The notes beneath the pieces were generated by a model. It saw only the letters and a list, made by a program, of their open reading frames with translations. It ran no database searches and had not been told where the DNA came from. Below, piece after piece: positions 1-10,062 of a DNA stretch of 64,000 bases. Each line of letters opens with the position of its first letter. The first letter of the stretch is position 1. Source of the DNA: Triangularia verruculosa (Eukaryota > Ascomycota > Sordariomycetes > Sordariales > Podosporaceae); NCBI GenBank assembly GCA_033296885.1, contig MU863904.1, positions 124,001 to 188,000 on the forward strand, in the 5' to 3' direction. The position numbers and the translations under genes were made by a program.

Positions 1-634
1 TCCCCAGAACCTCAATACCCAGCTGCAACCTTGGTGTCAGGGCGACATTCCGGCAGAACACCGACCTGATACCATGAACCAAGTAGGCTCTATGACTTCC
101 AGAGCGCTTCTTGACCTCGAATATCTTGCCCTCAGGCCCAAAACCTTCCCAGTCCTCGTTGATAGATGGGACCTTTACTGTAACGTTGCCCAGCCTATCG
201 TCATGGTCTGGCCAATCCTCGTCGTATAGGCGACACTTAAGCACGAATCCCGACGCGGGAACATTGGCGACTATCCACTCTTCCCTCCATTCTGGTTCTG
301 TAGTTCTCCTCAGTGTTCGCGTCCGCCGAGTCAAGACCGGGTCTTCCTTGTGTCTCGTCGGCGCGGCATGCAGCAGCGTGGCATGGATGAAGGGGTCAGA
401 GGAGTGGAGATGCAGATCGGCTATGGGGAGGTCGAACGCTCGATAAAAGGTAAACTTCACGGTATAGCCAGGCGGCGCATCTGGCAGAGGCGTAGGGTCG
501 AATCCGCCAGGAGGTCCTGTTTTTGTCTTGATTCTCTCCTTCTGTTTCGCGTACTTTTCGAGCAGCGCAGAGGTGGTGGTGGTGTTGCGCTTGGGTGGGG
601 CATCAACAGTTGCTTGGTCGGGAGCTGACGACAT
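1..634 (-). CDS. C2-domain protein, 3' part cut by window edge
   Basis: The frame is open from an ATG at 634 to the left edge (about 211 codons), so the C terminus is missing. After a Ser/Thr-rich, basic N terminus (residues 1-50), residues about 60-170 look like a C2 beta-sandwich: a hydrophobic strand leading to FDLPIADLHLHSSDPFI, a TEPEWREEW strand and a later LYDEDWPDHDDRLG loop. These Asp-rich loops are where calcium and phospholipid bind in C2 domains. No signal peptide or membrane segment is seen, so a cytosolic or membrane-peripheral protein is inferred. The exact role is unknown. The 855 bases to the next gene are a divergent promoter region. Confidence 0.72.
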   Translation of the reverse strand, partial: MSSAPDQATVDAPPKRNTTTTSALLEKYAKQKERIKTKTGPPGGFDPTPLPDAPPGYTVKFTFYRAFDLPIADLHLHSSDPFIHATLLHAAPTRHKEDPVLTRRTRTLRRTTEPEWREEWIVANVPASGFVLKCRLYDEDWPDHDDRLGNVTVKVPSINEDWEGFGPEGKIFEVKKRSGSHRAYLVHGIRSVFCRNVALTPRLQLGIEVLG

Positions 635-1489
635 GGGCGATTTGGTTTGTTGCTTGTCGCGCAACACTCGCGCACTGGATGCTGGTGATAATAGGTGAAT
701 ACTGTGAATGGTGGAAGTGGCAGAAAGAAAACAGACGGGCTGCCCGACGGCGGAAGGTCAATTGGGGTGGCTGGGCGCTGCCGCTTCCGTTCGTCAAAAT
801 GATGCGGGGCTGAGGCCGAGAATCGACAGATCTTTCGAGGTAAAATAAGACGGATATAACAGTGGCTTCGGCCAACGCCCACAATCTGCGCCTAGCGAGG
901 ATCTGGCGCCTGCAGTCTGCGGAAAAGACCAGAGTCACCGGACCCTCGGAACAATCAGCGTCCAAACACCTCCTTCCGTGAACTGGGTGACGTCATGTAG
1001 CAGCTGTTTGAACGGCTCGGCTTGTTTTCCGGGACCCACACCATTTCGAGTCCCTGCTTCTAAGCATCTCCACTATTGACTTCCAGCCATGTGCCAGCTC
1101 CTCTCCGATGTTAACCTGTTCATCTCTAGTCACAGCCTTGTATCCATGGACGGAGTTTGACTATCCATACCTATTCTCGAGAGATGTTCGGCAGGTCTGA
1201 GGCGTAGTTATGCAGCTCCAGCCAAGCGCTGAGGGCTGAGGGCGACAGGCTGCAACGCAGCCCCCAACAGATTGCCTTGTAGGATTCCCACTGGCCGCCA
1301 CCAAGTCTGCACAATGCATCTATCACCCCCCTGAGACTGTTGGATTGTAACCGACGACACGTCCACAAGGCTACAGTGGAGGGCGGCCAACATGGTCTGC
1401 CTGATAACCCTTCGGTCCCTGCTTGAGATGTTTTTTATTCCCAGGCCTTTGCTATTATCAGAACGCCGTATCCATTGTCATCAAGTACC
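635..1489. other. intergenic, divergent promoters
   Basis: This lies between the start of the C2-domain gene (minus) and the start of the membrane-protein gene (plus). Frames present here overlap each other on both strands and show no domain, so I see no gene. It presumably holds both promoters. Confidence 0.5.
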
Positions 1490-3511
1490 ATGATTTCATT
1501 CACCATTGGGCTGTGCAACAACACCGAGTGTTCGAATTCCACTCACGTTGACGATGACGATGTTACCGACCCGGATATTGCAGGCATCGGGGTAGGCCTT
1601 CACACTTCACTTTGCATGAGGCGGTAGAAGACATCTAACATGTCTAGATCCTGCTCTCCTTCGTCATACCAGCAGTAGCGGCCATAGTTGCATTTATGTT
1701 GGCATGGATCCTTCGCCGTATACCTCAGCAGCAATATAACCATGTCGATGAGATGGCACTTTCATGGCTCACCCGCTGTGTCCCATGGCTCAGAAGAAAG
1801 TCCATACGAAATCGAGCTACATCGACTACGGCCCCCGAAATTTCCGGATATCAGACCTTCATTCTTTCAGTCAACGACCAAATGCTCCTCACTGGACTGG
1901 GCTTGATCATTGCAATCTATTCCCAGATTTGCACCATTTCCATGTTTTCGTTTCATGTCGCCGCCGGCCTGGCCTCTCTCTGCTCCAGCGTTCATCTGGC
2001 TACTCTTACAGTGCTAAGATTGCCGTTCAAGGAAAGCACCAAGGCCCAAAGCATTTCCCGCGTGGCCTTGATGATCTTGGGTCTCCTTGCTATCCTTGCC
2101 AGCAAATTCCTACAATATCACACTGGGGAGTACGCAAACAACGACCTCGCAGCCTGCAACATCGCCTGGCCACAGAAAGGTTCTGACATCGCCAGCACTG
2201 TCTGGGATTGGGTTTGTGTTGCGTTGGCCCTCAGTGTCAACTATTATCAATCCATCGTTACCGATGTGGCTCCCCGCCGAACCCGCGCGAATTCTGAACC
2301 GAATCCGAAATTGATCAGCTCATGGATCTTGTTCGTCTTGAAGAACACGCACAAATATCCCGAATACGACCTTGATATCGCCGCTCTCATCGCTGAGAAG
2401 CAACAAAAGATTGAAGAGAGCTGCCGGGAGAGACTTGTCTTCCTTATCGGAGCTATCAATGGACGGAGATCACGTACAAAGTCGACAGCGACATTCTTCA
2501 TCTCTGTTCTACGCACGGTTGGGTTTCACATGTTTATAGAACTGCAAAACTCTCTCGTCTATGATCTTTTCCTTTGCATATTTTGGTTTGCTTTGGGAAT
2601 TACTGACGTTTTCCAGTCGCTCACGCATGATGGTGCCGACATCCAGCCGCTTTTGGAATGGAAGTTCGGTCAGGTCATGCCAGTTGTTCTTCTTTTCACC
2701 TACGTGCTCTTTGCTTTGGGGATCAGGCCATGTAAGCCAACACCTTGAACACACCTCTCGTGGCATAGCTGTCGGGGTCATACTAACAAACTGTATGGTA
2801 TCATAGCATCAAAAAAGTCTCCTGAGAAAGTGGCCTCAGGAAACAAGCCCTCGAGCACTACCCTGCACCAAGACTCGGACTCTGCGGCCAGCACAGATTC
2901 AGAGGTTGCTTCGTGCGCAAGTTCGGGTGTCTCATTGAGAACTTTGTCAAATCTCGGCCTCGCAGCTGGAGACGAAGAGCCAGGACCAAAGCCCACGAGA
3001 CGAGTCAACACCTCGGAGTTGGAGCGAGCCATTGTGCCTAGAACCGGCCGAGTATGTTGCCTACCACCTCCAAACACTGACACAACCCCTTTCACTAACA
3101 TTCACCTCTTATTGTGCAAAGACACGCACATGGAGACCAAAGCAACAGCCTCTCCTGAACATCAACGATCACGACGCGCATCCTATCGACCTAATCGACT
3201 TTACCAGGAAAGAAGCCAGAGCCCACGCCCACGGGGTAGTCGTCGTGGCGTTCACTGCCGCGGTGGCCTTCCTAATGCTCCTCTACTTCTTCTTCACCTG
3301 GGTCGTGACGATCCTTACGGGGCTTTACATCCTGCTTTTCGTCTACCGCGTGGTTAAAGGAAGTGCTGATATCCGGAGGATCAAAAAGGCGCGTCAGAGC
3401 CAGGTTCAGAGCTCCTCCGCGGCGTCTTCGCTTCATCTTGTGGGATCATCACCTCGAAGCTCTATGTCTGGATCTCGGAGCTTGGGCGGGCTGAGCGATG
3501 TAAGCCGTTGA
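1490..3511 (+). CDS. multi-pass membrane protein, uncharacterised
   Basis: Four exons join in phase: 1490-1591, 1648-2731, 2807-3051 and 3122-3511, giving 606 residues. Donors are GTAGGC, GTAAGC and GTATGT; intron 2 has a CTAAC branch site. The short acidic first exon (NTECSNST, DDDD) is followed by a membrane segment (LLSFVIPAVAAIVAFMLAWI) and about five more hydrophobic segments. Then comes a Ser/Thr-rich cytosolic-type linker (about residues 390-490), two final segments (VVVVAFTAAVAFLMLLYFFF and the next), and a Ser-rich tail. Around eight membrane segments are inferred. I do not recognise the family; it resembles the many uncharacterised membrane proteins of filamentous ascomycetes. All three junctions keep the frame, which supports the model. 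Confidence 0.78.
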
Positions 3512-3875
3512 GATTAGGTCATAGTGTTAAAGAGAAACGGGATTTAGGAAGTGTTATATTTTAAAGGTATTCAAGGATGGATGGATAAGAATGGCACATA
3601 CAGATACCTAGGAGGAACGTTTAACACAATGTTCGGATCGGGAAAAACACTAGGTTGAGATTAGATGATGGGAACCGGGCTCTGCTACACTCTTAGGGTG
3701 AAAGTCGATATGTTGGAGAGTCCGTTACGGATGCACCTGCCCCTGCCGACACCTTCATGATGCCCAAATTCCAATTCTGAGCCCACGAAAGGTGGACAGA
3801 TGTGAAAGGAGCACCCGCACAGCAGTCAAACTCTCTCCCTATATACCTTTAATCAAGCAACAAAATTCAACAACA
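3512..3875. other. intergenic
   Basis: This holds the 3' end of the membrane-protein gene and the 5' flank of tRNA-Asn. No gene or clear repeat is seen. Confidence 0.5.
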
Positions 3876-3949
3876 TCCTCTGTGGCGCAATTGGCTAGCG
3901 CGTCTGACTGTTAATCAGGAGGTTGGAAGTTCGAGCCTTCCCGGAGGAG
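3876..3949 (+). tRNA. trnN(GUU): tRNA-Asn (anticodon GTT)
   Basis: A 74-base cloverleaf can be drawn by eye. The acceptor stem TCCTCTG pairs with CGGAGGA (one G-T pair). The D-arm has GGCGC/AATTGG features, the anticodon loop is CTGTTAA (GTT) within TCTGA/TCAGG, and the T-arm is GGAAG TTCGAGC CTTCC. The discriminator is G. There is no intron. A TTTTT run 3-8 bases downstream fits a Pol III terminator. Confidence 0.95.
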
Positions 3950-4247
3950 TTACTTTTTGTCCCCATTGCACCCCACTTTTCCCCCCTTTTTTACCAAATC
4001 CAAACACAACAATGTCAACAAGTTGCTATTCCCCTGTTGCTATAATTTTTCGTCTCGTCACATCAGTAAACAATGGTCTACACATATAATACCTTCTACA
4101 TGACTACTGTCGAACACATTGTGAAAGTGAGCAATGCACGAGCACAACCTGCCAAAGCATCCCTTGACAAAAGAAATTATCGATATAAAAGGTTTGAAGC
4201 CTGGCTAACAGTCATTATTCCAGTCAACATCATCCAGCAAATAGGCC

Positions 4248-5131
4248 CTATAACCCTTCAGAATCAGGTCGTATCCTCTTGCTCATAATCACATAATCCG
4301 GCTCAACCACCTTCCCCCTCAGCACCCTCCCCACCGGCGAGATATCATCCCTCTCAAACCCCAGCTTCCTGTAAAACGCCAGACCACGAGCGTTGGACAA
4401 AAAACAAGTCAGCATCACCTTTGTGATTGGCGGGAGATTCAGCGCAACGGTGGTGTGGAAGCCCATCAGTAGCGATCCCAGCCCGGTTCTGCAAACTCAC
4501 TTGTTAGTGTTCTTGCTGTGTGTCTTGGCATTTCTGTTCAACAGACATGTAGCATACCCTTGGAGAACTGGCTTGAGATGAATCTCGTAGCAGTACACCA
4601 CCGGCTGTCCTTCTTCGTACGTCGGCATGAGGGAGGTGAACCCCTGGAGCTGGCCGGTTTGCTCGTGTTTGACGAGGATGTAGCGGAGGTCGGGGGAGGT
4701 CATTTCTTTGAGCTTTTTGTCGGGGTGCCAGCGCCCGGCGGAGTTTTCGTAGTCGGTTTTGCTGGTTTCTACGAGGAGGTTGAAGCAGGCGTTGAGATCT
4801 GCTTGGGAGAGGTTTGATGGTTGGGTCAGGGTGAGGGTGTATTTGGTTGCGGTCTTTGGATGAGTCCAGGTTGCTGTCCAAGGGGAGTCCTTGGCGGTGC
4901 TGCGATGCAGTGTCAGTGGTTGTGTAAAGAGGGGAATTCCAGATGGTGATTTAGGAGTGGCATCTTGGATTGAGCTGATCTAACGATACTGACAAAGGGA
5001 GCTTTCGTTGTGTAAGTGACATGAGTGCTCACTCACCCAGGCAGTAAATAGTCAGCAATGAACTGCTCATCTGTCTTGCGATTGGCGACCTCAATGGGGC
5101 TGGTGGGTGCTCTTGGGCGTTTGGATCTCAT
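4248..5131 (-). CDS. naa40: N-alpha-acetyltransferase NAA40 (NatD/Nat4-type, histone H4/H2A)
   Basis: Three exons read 5037-5131, 4558-4899 and 4248-4488, all junctions in phase 2, giving 225 residues. It is a GNAT-fold acetyltransferase. The core runs DLRYILVKHEQTGQLQGFTSLM, a EIHLKP strand, then the acetyl-CoA loop QGTGLGSLL, rebuilt exactly across the second splice junction. The C-terminal part has SNARGLAFYRKLGFERDDISP and DYVIMSKR. This order and length match NatD, which acetylates the N-terminal Ser of histones H4 and H2A; cytosolic and nuclear location is inferred. The N terminus is basic (MRSKRPRAP), as in other fungal members. The start is the first ATG that gives an in-phase first exon. 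Confidence 0.88.
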
Positions 5132-6225
5132 GGTGAAGAATCTAGAGAGTCTGTGGAAATCGAAAATTACTGATGCGTGCTTTAATGAAGTCAAAAGTGA
5201 ACAGACACTCCCCTCAAAATATCATCAAAATGAAGTCCCATCAATCATACATCAGTGGACGTGCCGCGGCGCGTCTCAAACCCATCAAGCCTCTGCCATT
5301 TGAGAGCTGGAAGCTCAGTCTTGGCACTGCTCTGCAGTTAGCGTGGGGCTCACTGAAAGCCACTGCGACAGTGACGTTTTTGCCTGCCGAAATTTTCCCG
5401 TTCAAGCAACGCTCGAATATCAGTCTTCAGCGGCCAGTCCCACGGCAGCGATAACCCACCCCAATGGCTGCGGTTATTAGTTTAATATTCCCTTGACATC
5501 GGAATTCTGAACAAGACAGCCAGCTTGCCGCTATTAAATGCGCCCCTTTCTTGCCCCGGCGGGGTCCGTTTTCCGAACATATGCCACAGGCCGTGGCTCG
5601 CCGCGATCGAAGCTTGGGCCGACGTTGAGCTTGGAGCATGTATGTAGAAAAAAATCACAATATAAAAAACTGCCCCATTCCCTTGTACACCAGATCTGAT
5701 CTTTGCATGAAAATTGAATAGTTTGTTCAACGCTCCAGGGCTCTGGCATTGTATAGACACATCCTTCGAGCCACCCGCAGAATCGCGGATCCGTCCACTC
5801 GAGCCGACACGCGGAGGTTTGCAAGGCAGGAGTTTGAGAGGAACCGCGGGGTGACCGATCTTGTGTGTCCATTCTCCCTTCCTATTCGTGTCTCTTGTGG
5901 ACAAGTATACTAACCGTTTCTTGAAGGACCACATCCGCTACCTACTATCAACAGGCAAGACAGAGTGGGAGAGCATGGAGAGGTATATTGACGGTTTGTA
6001 AAAAACGCCAAAAGACAATTTTTACCTTGCCTAATGACCGGAACTGCTCGTTTACTCGGAAATTCTTCATGCCGTGTAATGCCCCGTTTCTTCCCTTCCT
6101 TTTGGAGATCTACGTTTTGAGGCAGTCCTGTTCCAATTCCAGGTCCCTCTCTTCTGCCTCCCAGGCTCGGGTATATCGTACATTCTTCATCTCTCCTCGG
6201 CATCCTTCTACTCTCTCCCGATCAT
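5132..6225. other. intergenic, no gene seen
   Basis: About 1.1 kb lie between the NAA40 start and the bL36m stop, both minus strand. Only short overlapping frames without domains or splice-linked partners occur. It should hold the NAA40 promoter and the bL36m 3' end. Confidence 0.5.
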
Positions 6226-6694
6226 CTAGCCTTGTCTCTGCTTATGTCTTGGGTTGGCTGGGCAAACAATGTAGATGTATCCCCGATGTCTCTTCCCCGC
6301 CTTTCGCCTCACAACCTTTTGTTTCGCATTTTCGTCAGCGATAATTCCTCCTTTTCCACTCACTCGGTCGTTTTCGTCAGTCAGGACAAACCTTGCAGTG
6401 CTCACACCTCTTCTTGACGGAACTGTGAACCTTCATCCCCCTCGTCTGCTGAACCGCCACACCCACCGCCACCTTGGCAGCTCCATTGACCGCCGGTTGT
6501 GTCGTTTGTGTGCTCTGAGCAATCTTGGAGAGTGTCGGTCGGCAGCAGGAGCAGAACAGGCCGTGCGACTTGGTGGAAAGCGATCTGGTGGCGACTGACG
6601 GGACAGTCTTGGGACGCGCGACGGTTCGGAAGGCGGTCGTCGAGGAGAGGGAGAGTGTACGCATGGAGCGCGCAAGTAGGGAGAGGCTTGCCAT
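6226..6694 (-). CDS. rtc6: mitochondrial large-subunit ribosomal protein bL36m
   Basis: Two exons, 6392-6694 and 6226-6315, join in phase 0 and give 130 residues. The N terminus (MASLSLLARSMRTLSLSSTT) is rich in Ser, Arg and Leu without acidic residues, a typical mitochondrial presequence. The mature part starts near RGMKVHSSVKKRCEHCK and continues across the intron as VVRRKAGKRHRGYIYIVC, ending PANPRHKQRQG. The CxxC, third Cys and His form the bL36 zinc ribbon, complete only after splicing. The product is a small zinc-binding protein of the mitoribosome; the yeast homologue is Rtc6. The short second exon is easily missed by ORF-only annotation. Confidence 0.93.
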
Positions 6695-7104
6695 GGCTGG
6701 CTTGGGGATCGAAATCGGGTTTCTGTTGTAAGAGGCTGTTCGTCACCGCAAGCTCGGGTAGTCGTTCCGATCGGTCGACGGTTATCGTAAAGTTTCGAGG
6801 TTCAACAACAGGTTTGGATGTGGCCCGGGCGTTTGGGGTGGTGGGGCGGGGGCAGGGATTGGCTAGGGTGGATCACGTGCGTGCACCCTCGGGTGGAGAA
6901 GTGAAACATGTGTGACCCTAACCCTTGGTTTTGGTCCGAGACCAGCACACACTTTGAGGGTTGAATGAGACTGGATGAGGAGATGGCGAAGGTGCGAAGG
7001 TCGTGACGACATGGACTTTTGGAAGATAAAAGGGGGGAGGAATAAGCTTTGGAACTAGGTGTTGGTTCGATGTGGTACCTGCTTCCTCAGTTCTCGCAAA
7101 CAAC

Positions 7105-8148
7105 ATGAAGCTTCTACGTCTTATTCCGCTCTTCATCCTTCCCGTTTTGGGCAAGAAGAAGATGCCTCCACTCATAACCCTTGAGGAGCACTACTTGTCC
7201 CGCGACACCCCGGACGCTATGAAAGGCCTGTTCAAAGAACAGGTCCAGTTTGTCCCCGGCGTTATGGACAAGCTGGAAGATCTATCTTGTCTTCGAATTG
7301 CTGATATGGACAAAGGGGAGGTAACCCTGCAGGTCGTCAGTCATGCAGCAGGGTTAGGGTCTTACCCTGTCAACTACAGCAGGGCAGCAAACGATCAGGT
7401 CTATGAGGCTGTCAAGAACTCGAAGGGGAGGCTGGCAGGCTTTGCTACAGCTCCCATGTCCTATCCAGCCGATGCAGCAGCCGAGTTCAGACGGGCGGTC
7501 TCCAAGTTGGGGTTTGTGGGCGCGTTGGTTGACAACCATGACGGCAATGGGGGCTACTTTGATGGGGAAGAATACGATGCATTCTGGGCAGTGGCAGAGG
7601 AGTTTGATGTGCCGGTCTATCTTCACCCAACCTGGCCGAGTGAGGATATGGCTCCTCGGTTCGAAGGGAACTTCGACCCTATTGCTTCCAACTCACTGGG
7701 AAGTTCCGGCTGGGGATGGCACGCAGATACCGGGCTTCATGTTTTGCGGCTATTTGCTTCGGGACTTTTTGATCGCAGGCCGAAGCTGAAGATTATCGCA
7801 GGTCATATGGGCGAGATGATACCATTTATGCTGCAGCGCATCGGGAAGATTAGTGCCAGGTGGAGCACAGCCCAAAGAAACTTCACGACGGTGTATCGAG
7901 AAAACATCTGGATCACCACCAGCGGTGTCTGGAGTTTGGACCCGATGAGGTGTATCTTGGCCAACACGCCTATTGATCACATACTGTACAGTGTTGACTA
8001 TCCTTTTACCAGCAACGAGGTCGGCTTGGCTTGGATGAAGGAGCTCCACAGAAGCGGGTTGGTCACCCAGGAGGAGTGCGAGGCAATCGCGTACAAAAAC
8101 GCAGAGAAGTTGCTTCGTGTCAAAGCGAACGGCACCAGGGTTCAGTGA
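7105..8148 (+). CDS. metal-dependent decarboxylase, amidohydrolase-2 family
   Basis: A single-exon gene of 347 residues belongs to the ACMSD-type amidohydrolase group with 2,3-dihydroxybenzoate and gamma-resorcylate decarboxylases. The metal and catalytic set is visible: LEEH near residues 26-29, YLHPTW, IAGHMGE, and SVDYPF near the C terminus, matching the Glu/His, His, His and Asp positions of gamma-resorcylate decarboxylase. Non-oxidative decarboxylation of an aromatic acid is inferred; the substrate cannot be told. The first ATG adds a hydrophobic stretch (LLRLIPLFILPVLG) before the usual start MPPLITLEEHY (ATG at 7162). Either the protein is secreted, or the true start is 7162. The upstream extension of the frame to 7072 starts with GTG and is not used here. 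Confidence 0.85.
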   Translation: MKLLRLIPLFILPVLGKKKMPPLITLEEHYLSRDTPDAMKGLFKEQVQFVPGVMDKLEDLSCLRIADMDKGEVTLQVVSHAAGLGSYPVNYSRAANDQVYEAVKNSKGRLAGFATAPMSYPADAAAEFRRAVSKLGFVGALVDNHDGNGGYFDGEEYDAFWAVAEEFDVPVYLHPTWPSEDMAPRFEGNFDPIASNSLGSSGWGWHADTGLHVLRLFASGLFDRRPKLKIIAGHMGEMIPFMLQRIGKISARWSTAQRNFTTVYRENIWITTSGVWSLDPMRCILANTPIDHILYSVDYPFTSNEVGLAWMKELHRSGLVTQEECEAIAYKNAEKLLRVKANGTRVQ

Positions 8149-8362
8149 TTGATGGAAGCCCGGTAGAGATGACTTGGTGTCATGGGGAAATTGAGGGTTG
8201 TTTTTCGCGACCAAGGCCACTGCCACAAGCCTAGGAAGAATCCGGCCAATAGCGTGTTATACCAAGATCACACCTTTCCGTACTGAGCGTGCATTGCGAA
8301 AGGAGGACGCCAGCACCCCCTGACGTCGACATGTCCTCACTTTTTAGCATCTTTATCACAGT

Positions 8363-8370
8363 TTATATAT
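8363..8370 (+). promoter_or_regulatory. TATA-like box of the 8460 gene
   Basis: A TATATAT run lies about 90 bases before the ATG at 8460 and is followed by a pyrimidine-rich stretch, the usual arrangement of a fungal core promoter. It is a sequence match only. Confidence 0.35.
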
Positions 8371-8459
8371 CAGCATTCTTTCTCCAGTACAGGCATTCCC
8401 ATTCTGCACATTGTTCCAACCACACTCCTTAGTCAATCCCTGCACCATCTGACAACAAA

Positions 8460-9416
8460 ATGGACAACGACGACGACCATCTCACCTCCCTGACCCTCAC
8501 CCGCTACATCCCCAGACTCTCCTCTCAAGTCCCCAGCCCAGAGGAACCCTCCAACATCCCCTTTGACCAGACCAAACTCATCCAGCCCAACCCCAAAAAA
8601 ATCCACGGCCGCAACACCCTCCGCGTCAACTTACCCGGCCGCAGCCGCGCATGTCTCTTCCGCATCGAGAGCCACATCCCAGACTATGAAGACGTCTTCC
8701 TCGACCGCTCCTGGAACTTTCCTAAACTCAGAAACGATGCGCAACGACTCAAGAAGGCAAACGCACCTTCTAAAAGTGTGAAACCATCCGGATCGAGATG
8801 GTTCATCAAACCGCATTATATTCCCGTGCTGAAGAAGATGGTCAAAACCCGGAGTGTTGGGTTTTACTGCTGCGATTACTGCGAGGATAAAAAGAGGGGT
8901 TTCTTTGAGGATGCGAGGAAGGCCATGGTGCGGGATAACTTGAACGAGGGGCTTCGCATTGCGGAGGATAAGGACTGGAGGCTGCCGTTTGAGGATGAGA
9001 GGGATGGGCCGTTGGATTATTGCGGGTGGTGGATGGGTAAGATGGGCCAGATTATGGCTGATGAAAGTCGGCCTGTGGAGGGTGCGGTGGGGGATTGTGA
9101 GGCGGTGCAGAGGGTTGGGTTTGGGTTCGGGGATATTGTTAGAGGTGAAGGGCAGTGGGAGTATCAGATTAAGGTGAAGCTACGGAAGCGAGGACGTGGG
9201 AGGGGAAAAGGCAGCCAGGACGGGACGAGAGACACTTCTCCGTCGACAAGTGCGGAGTGGGTTGAGAGTGAGGATCTTGGGAACAGCTGGGCTTTGGTGA
9301 TGATGGCAGTTGAGGACGGGGACAGGAGCAGTGATAGCCACAGTTATGCTATGCTCACACCGACATCTGAGAGTGTGGTATCGGATCAGTGGGAGATGCT
9401 CAGTCAGGGGGCTTGA
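8460..9416 (+). CDS. uncharacterised protein
   Basis: A single-exon frame of 318 residues starts at an ATG in good context (acaaaATGG), with a TATA-like box upstream. I do not recognise a family. The N-terminal 100 residues are polar and basic; the middle has a Cys pair (FYCCDYCEDK, about residues 139-148) that could bind a metal but lacks a clear partner pair. Residues 240-260 are very basic (KLRKRGRGRGKG), a possible nuclear-localisation or RNA-binding stretch; the tail is acidic and Ser-rich. Codon use is GC-biased at third positions in the first half, like its neighbours, supporting a real gene. No membrane segment or signal peptide. Confidence 0.7.
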   Translation: MDNDDDHLTSLTLTRYIPRLSSQVPSPEEPSNIPFDQTKLIQPNPKKIHGRNTLRVNLPGRSRACLFRIESHIPDYEDVFLDRSWNFPKLRNDAQRLKKANAPSKSVKPSGSRWFIKPHYIPVLKKMVKTRSVGFYCCDYCEDKKRGFFEDARKAMVRDNLNEGLRIAEDKDWRLPFEDERDGPLDYCGWWMGKMGQIMADESRPVEGAVGDCEAVQRVGFGFGDIVRGEGQWEYQIKVKLRKRGRGRGKGSQDGTRDTSPSTSAEWVESEDLGNSWALVMMAVEDGDRSSDSHSYAMLTPTSESVVSDQWEMLSQGA

Positions 9417-10062
9417 AATAATATTATGGATGTACAGTTCCATGATTGGACCTTCTGTTCATGTCTGTGATGACCTAATCGTGGTTTTCTCACACGGATC
9501 ACAGTATGCGATCAGTTCAGACAACATTGAAGCTTCCACCGAACGAGTTCCCTCAATACCCAGTCGAGTGGTATTGGCTCATGGCTGCATCTAAGTCAGC
9601 ATCCACGACAACATACCAAGGCGACATATCGGTAGAAACCCCGGCTTTGCATCTATCATGTACTGGTCATGTCATCTTCTGCTCATACGACAATATAATC
9701 CAACAAACTCAGGGGCCCGGTGGTCGACTATCTCAAGCCGCCCGAAATGTTCGTCAAGCATGATGCTTCCAATCCCCATGACGGTTATTCAGCAAGACAC
9801 ACCCAACAGCAATCCCACCCCACCCTTGGATCACTTGAACAATCTGATGCAGCTTCCGCCTGAATATCTTTTAAAGGATCACACCTGTTCACATCCAATA
9901 CCACGCCTTCCGGGCCATATTAGAGTATTTGATGGCCAACAAACGCCAAGGAATGGCTCATCTCACATGAGATATACACAAAAAGCCTGTAATTCACAGT
10001 CCTCGTCTTTCCTCAGGAACCACTCCTTGCCCTTCATATTTACAGCCAACTAGGTTCCCTCA
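9417..10062. other. intergenic, convergent 3' ends
   Basis: This separates the 8460 gene (plus) from the DUF3445 gene (minus). A 131-codon frame is present but has no recognisable features. No repeat or RNA gene is seen. Confidence 0.5.

Noticed and set aside
5482..5934. 150-codon minus-strand frame
   Set aside because: Two overlapping minus frames compete, neither with a recognisable feature.
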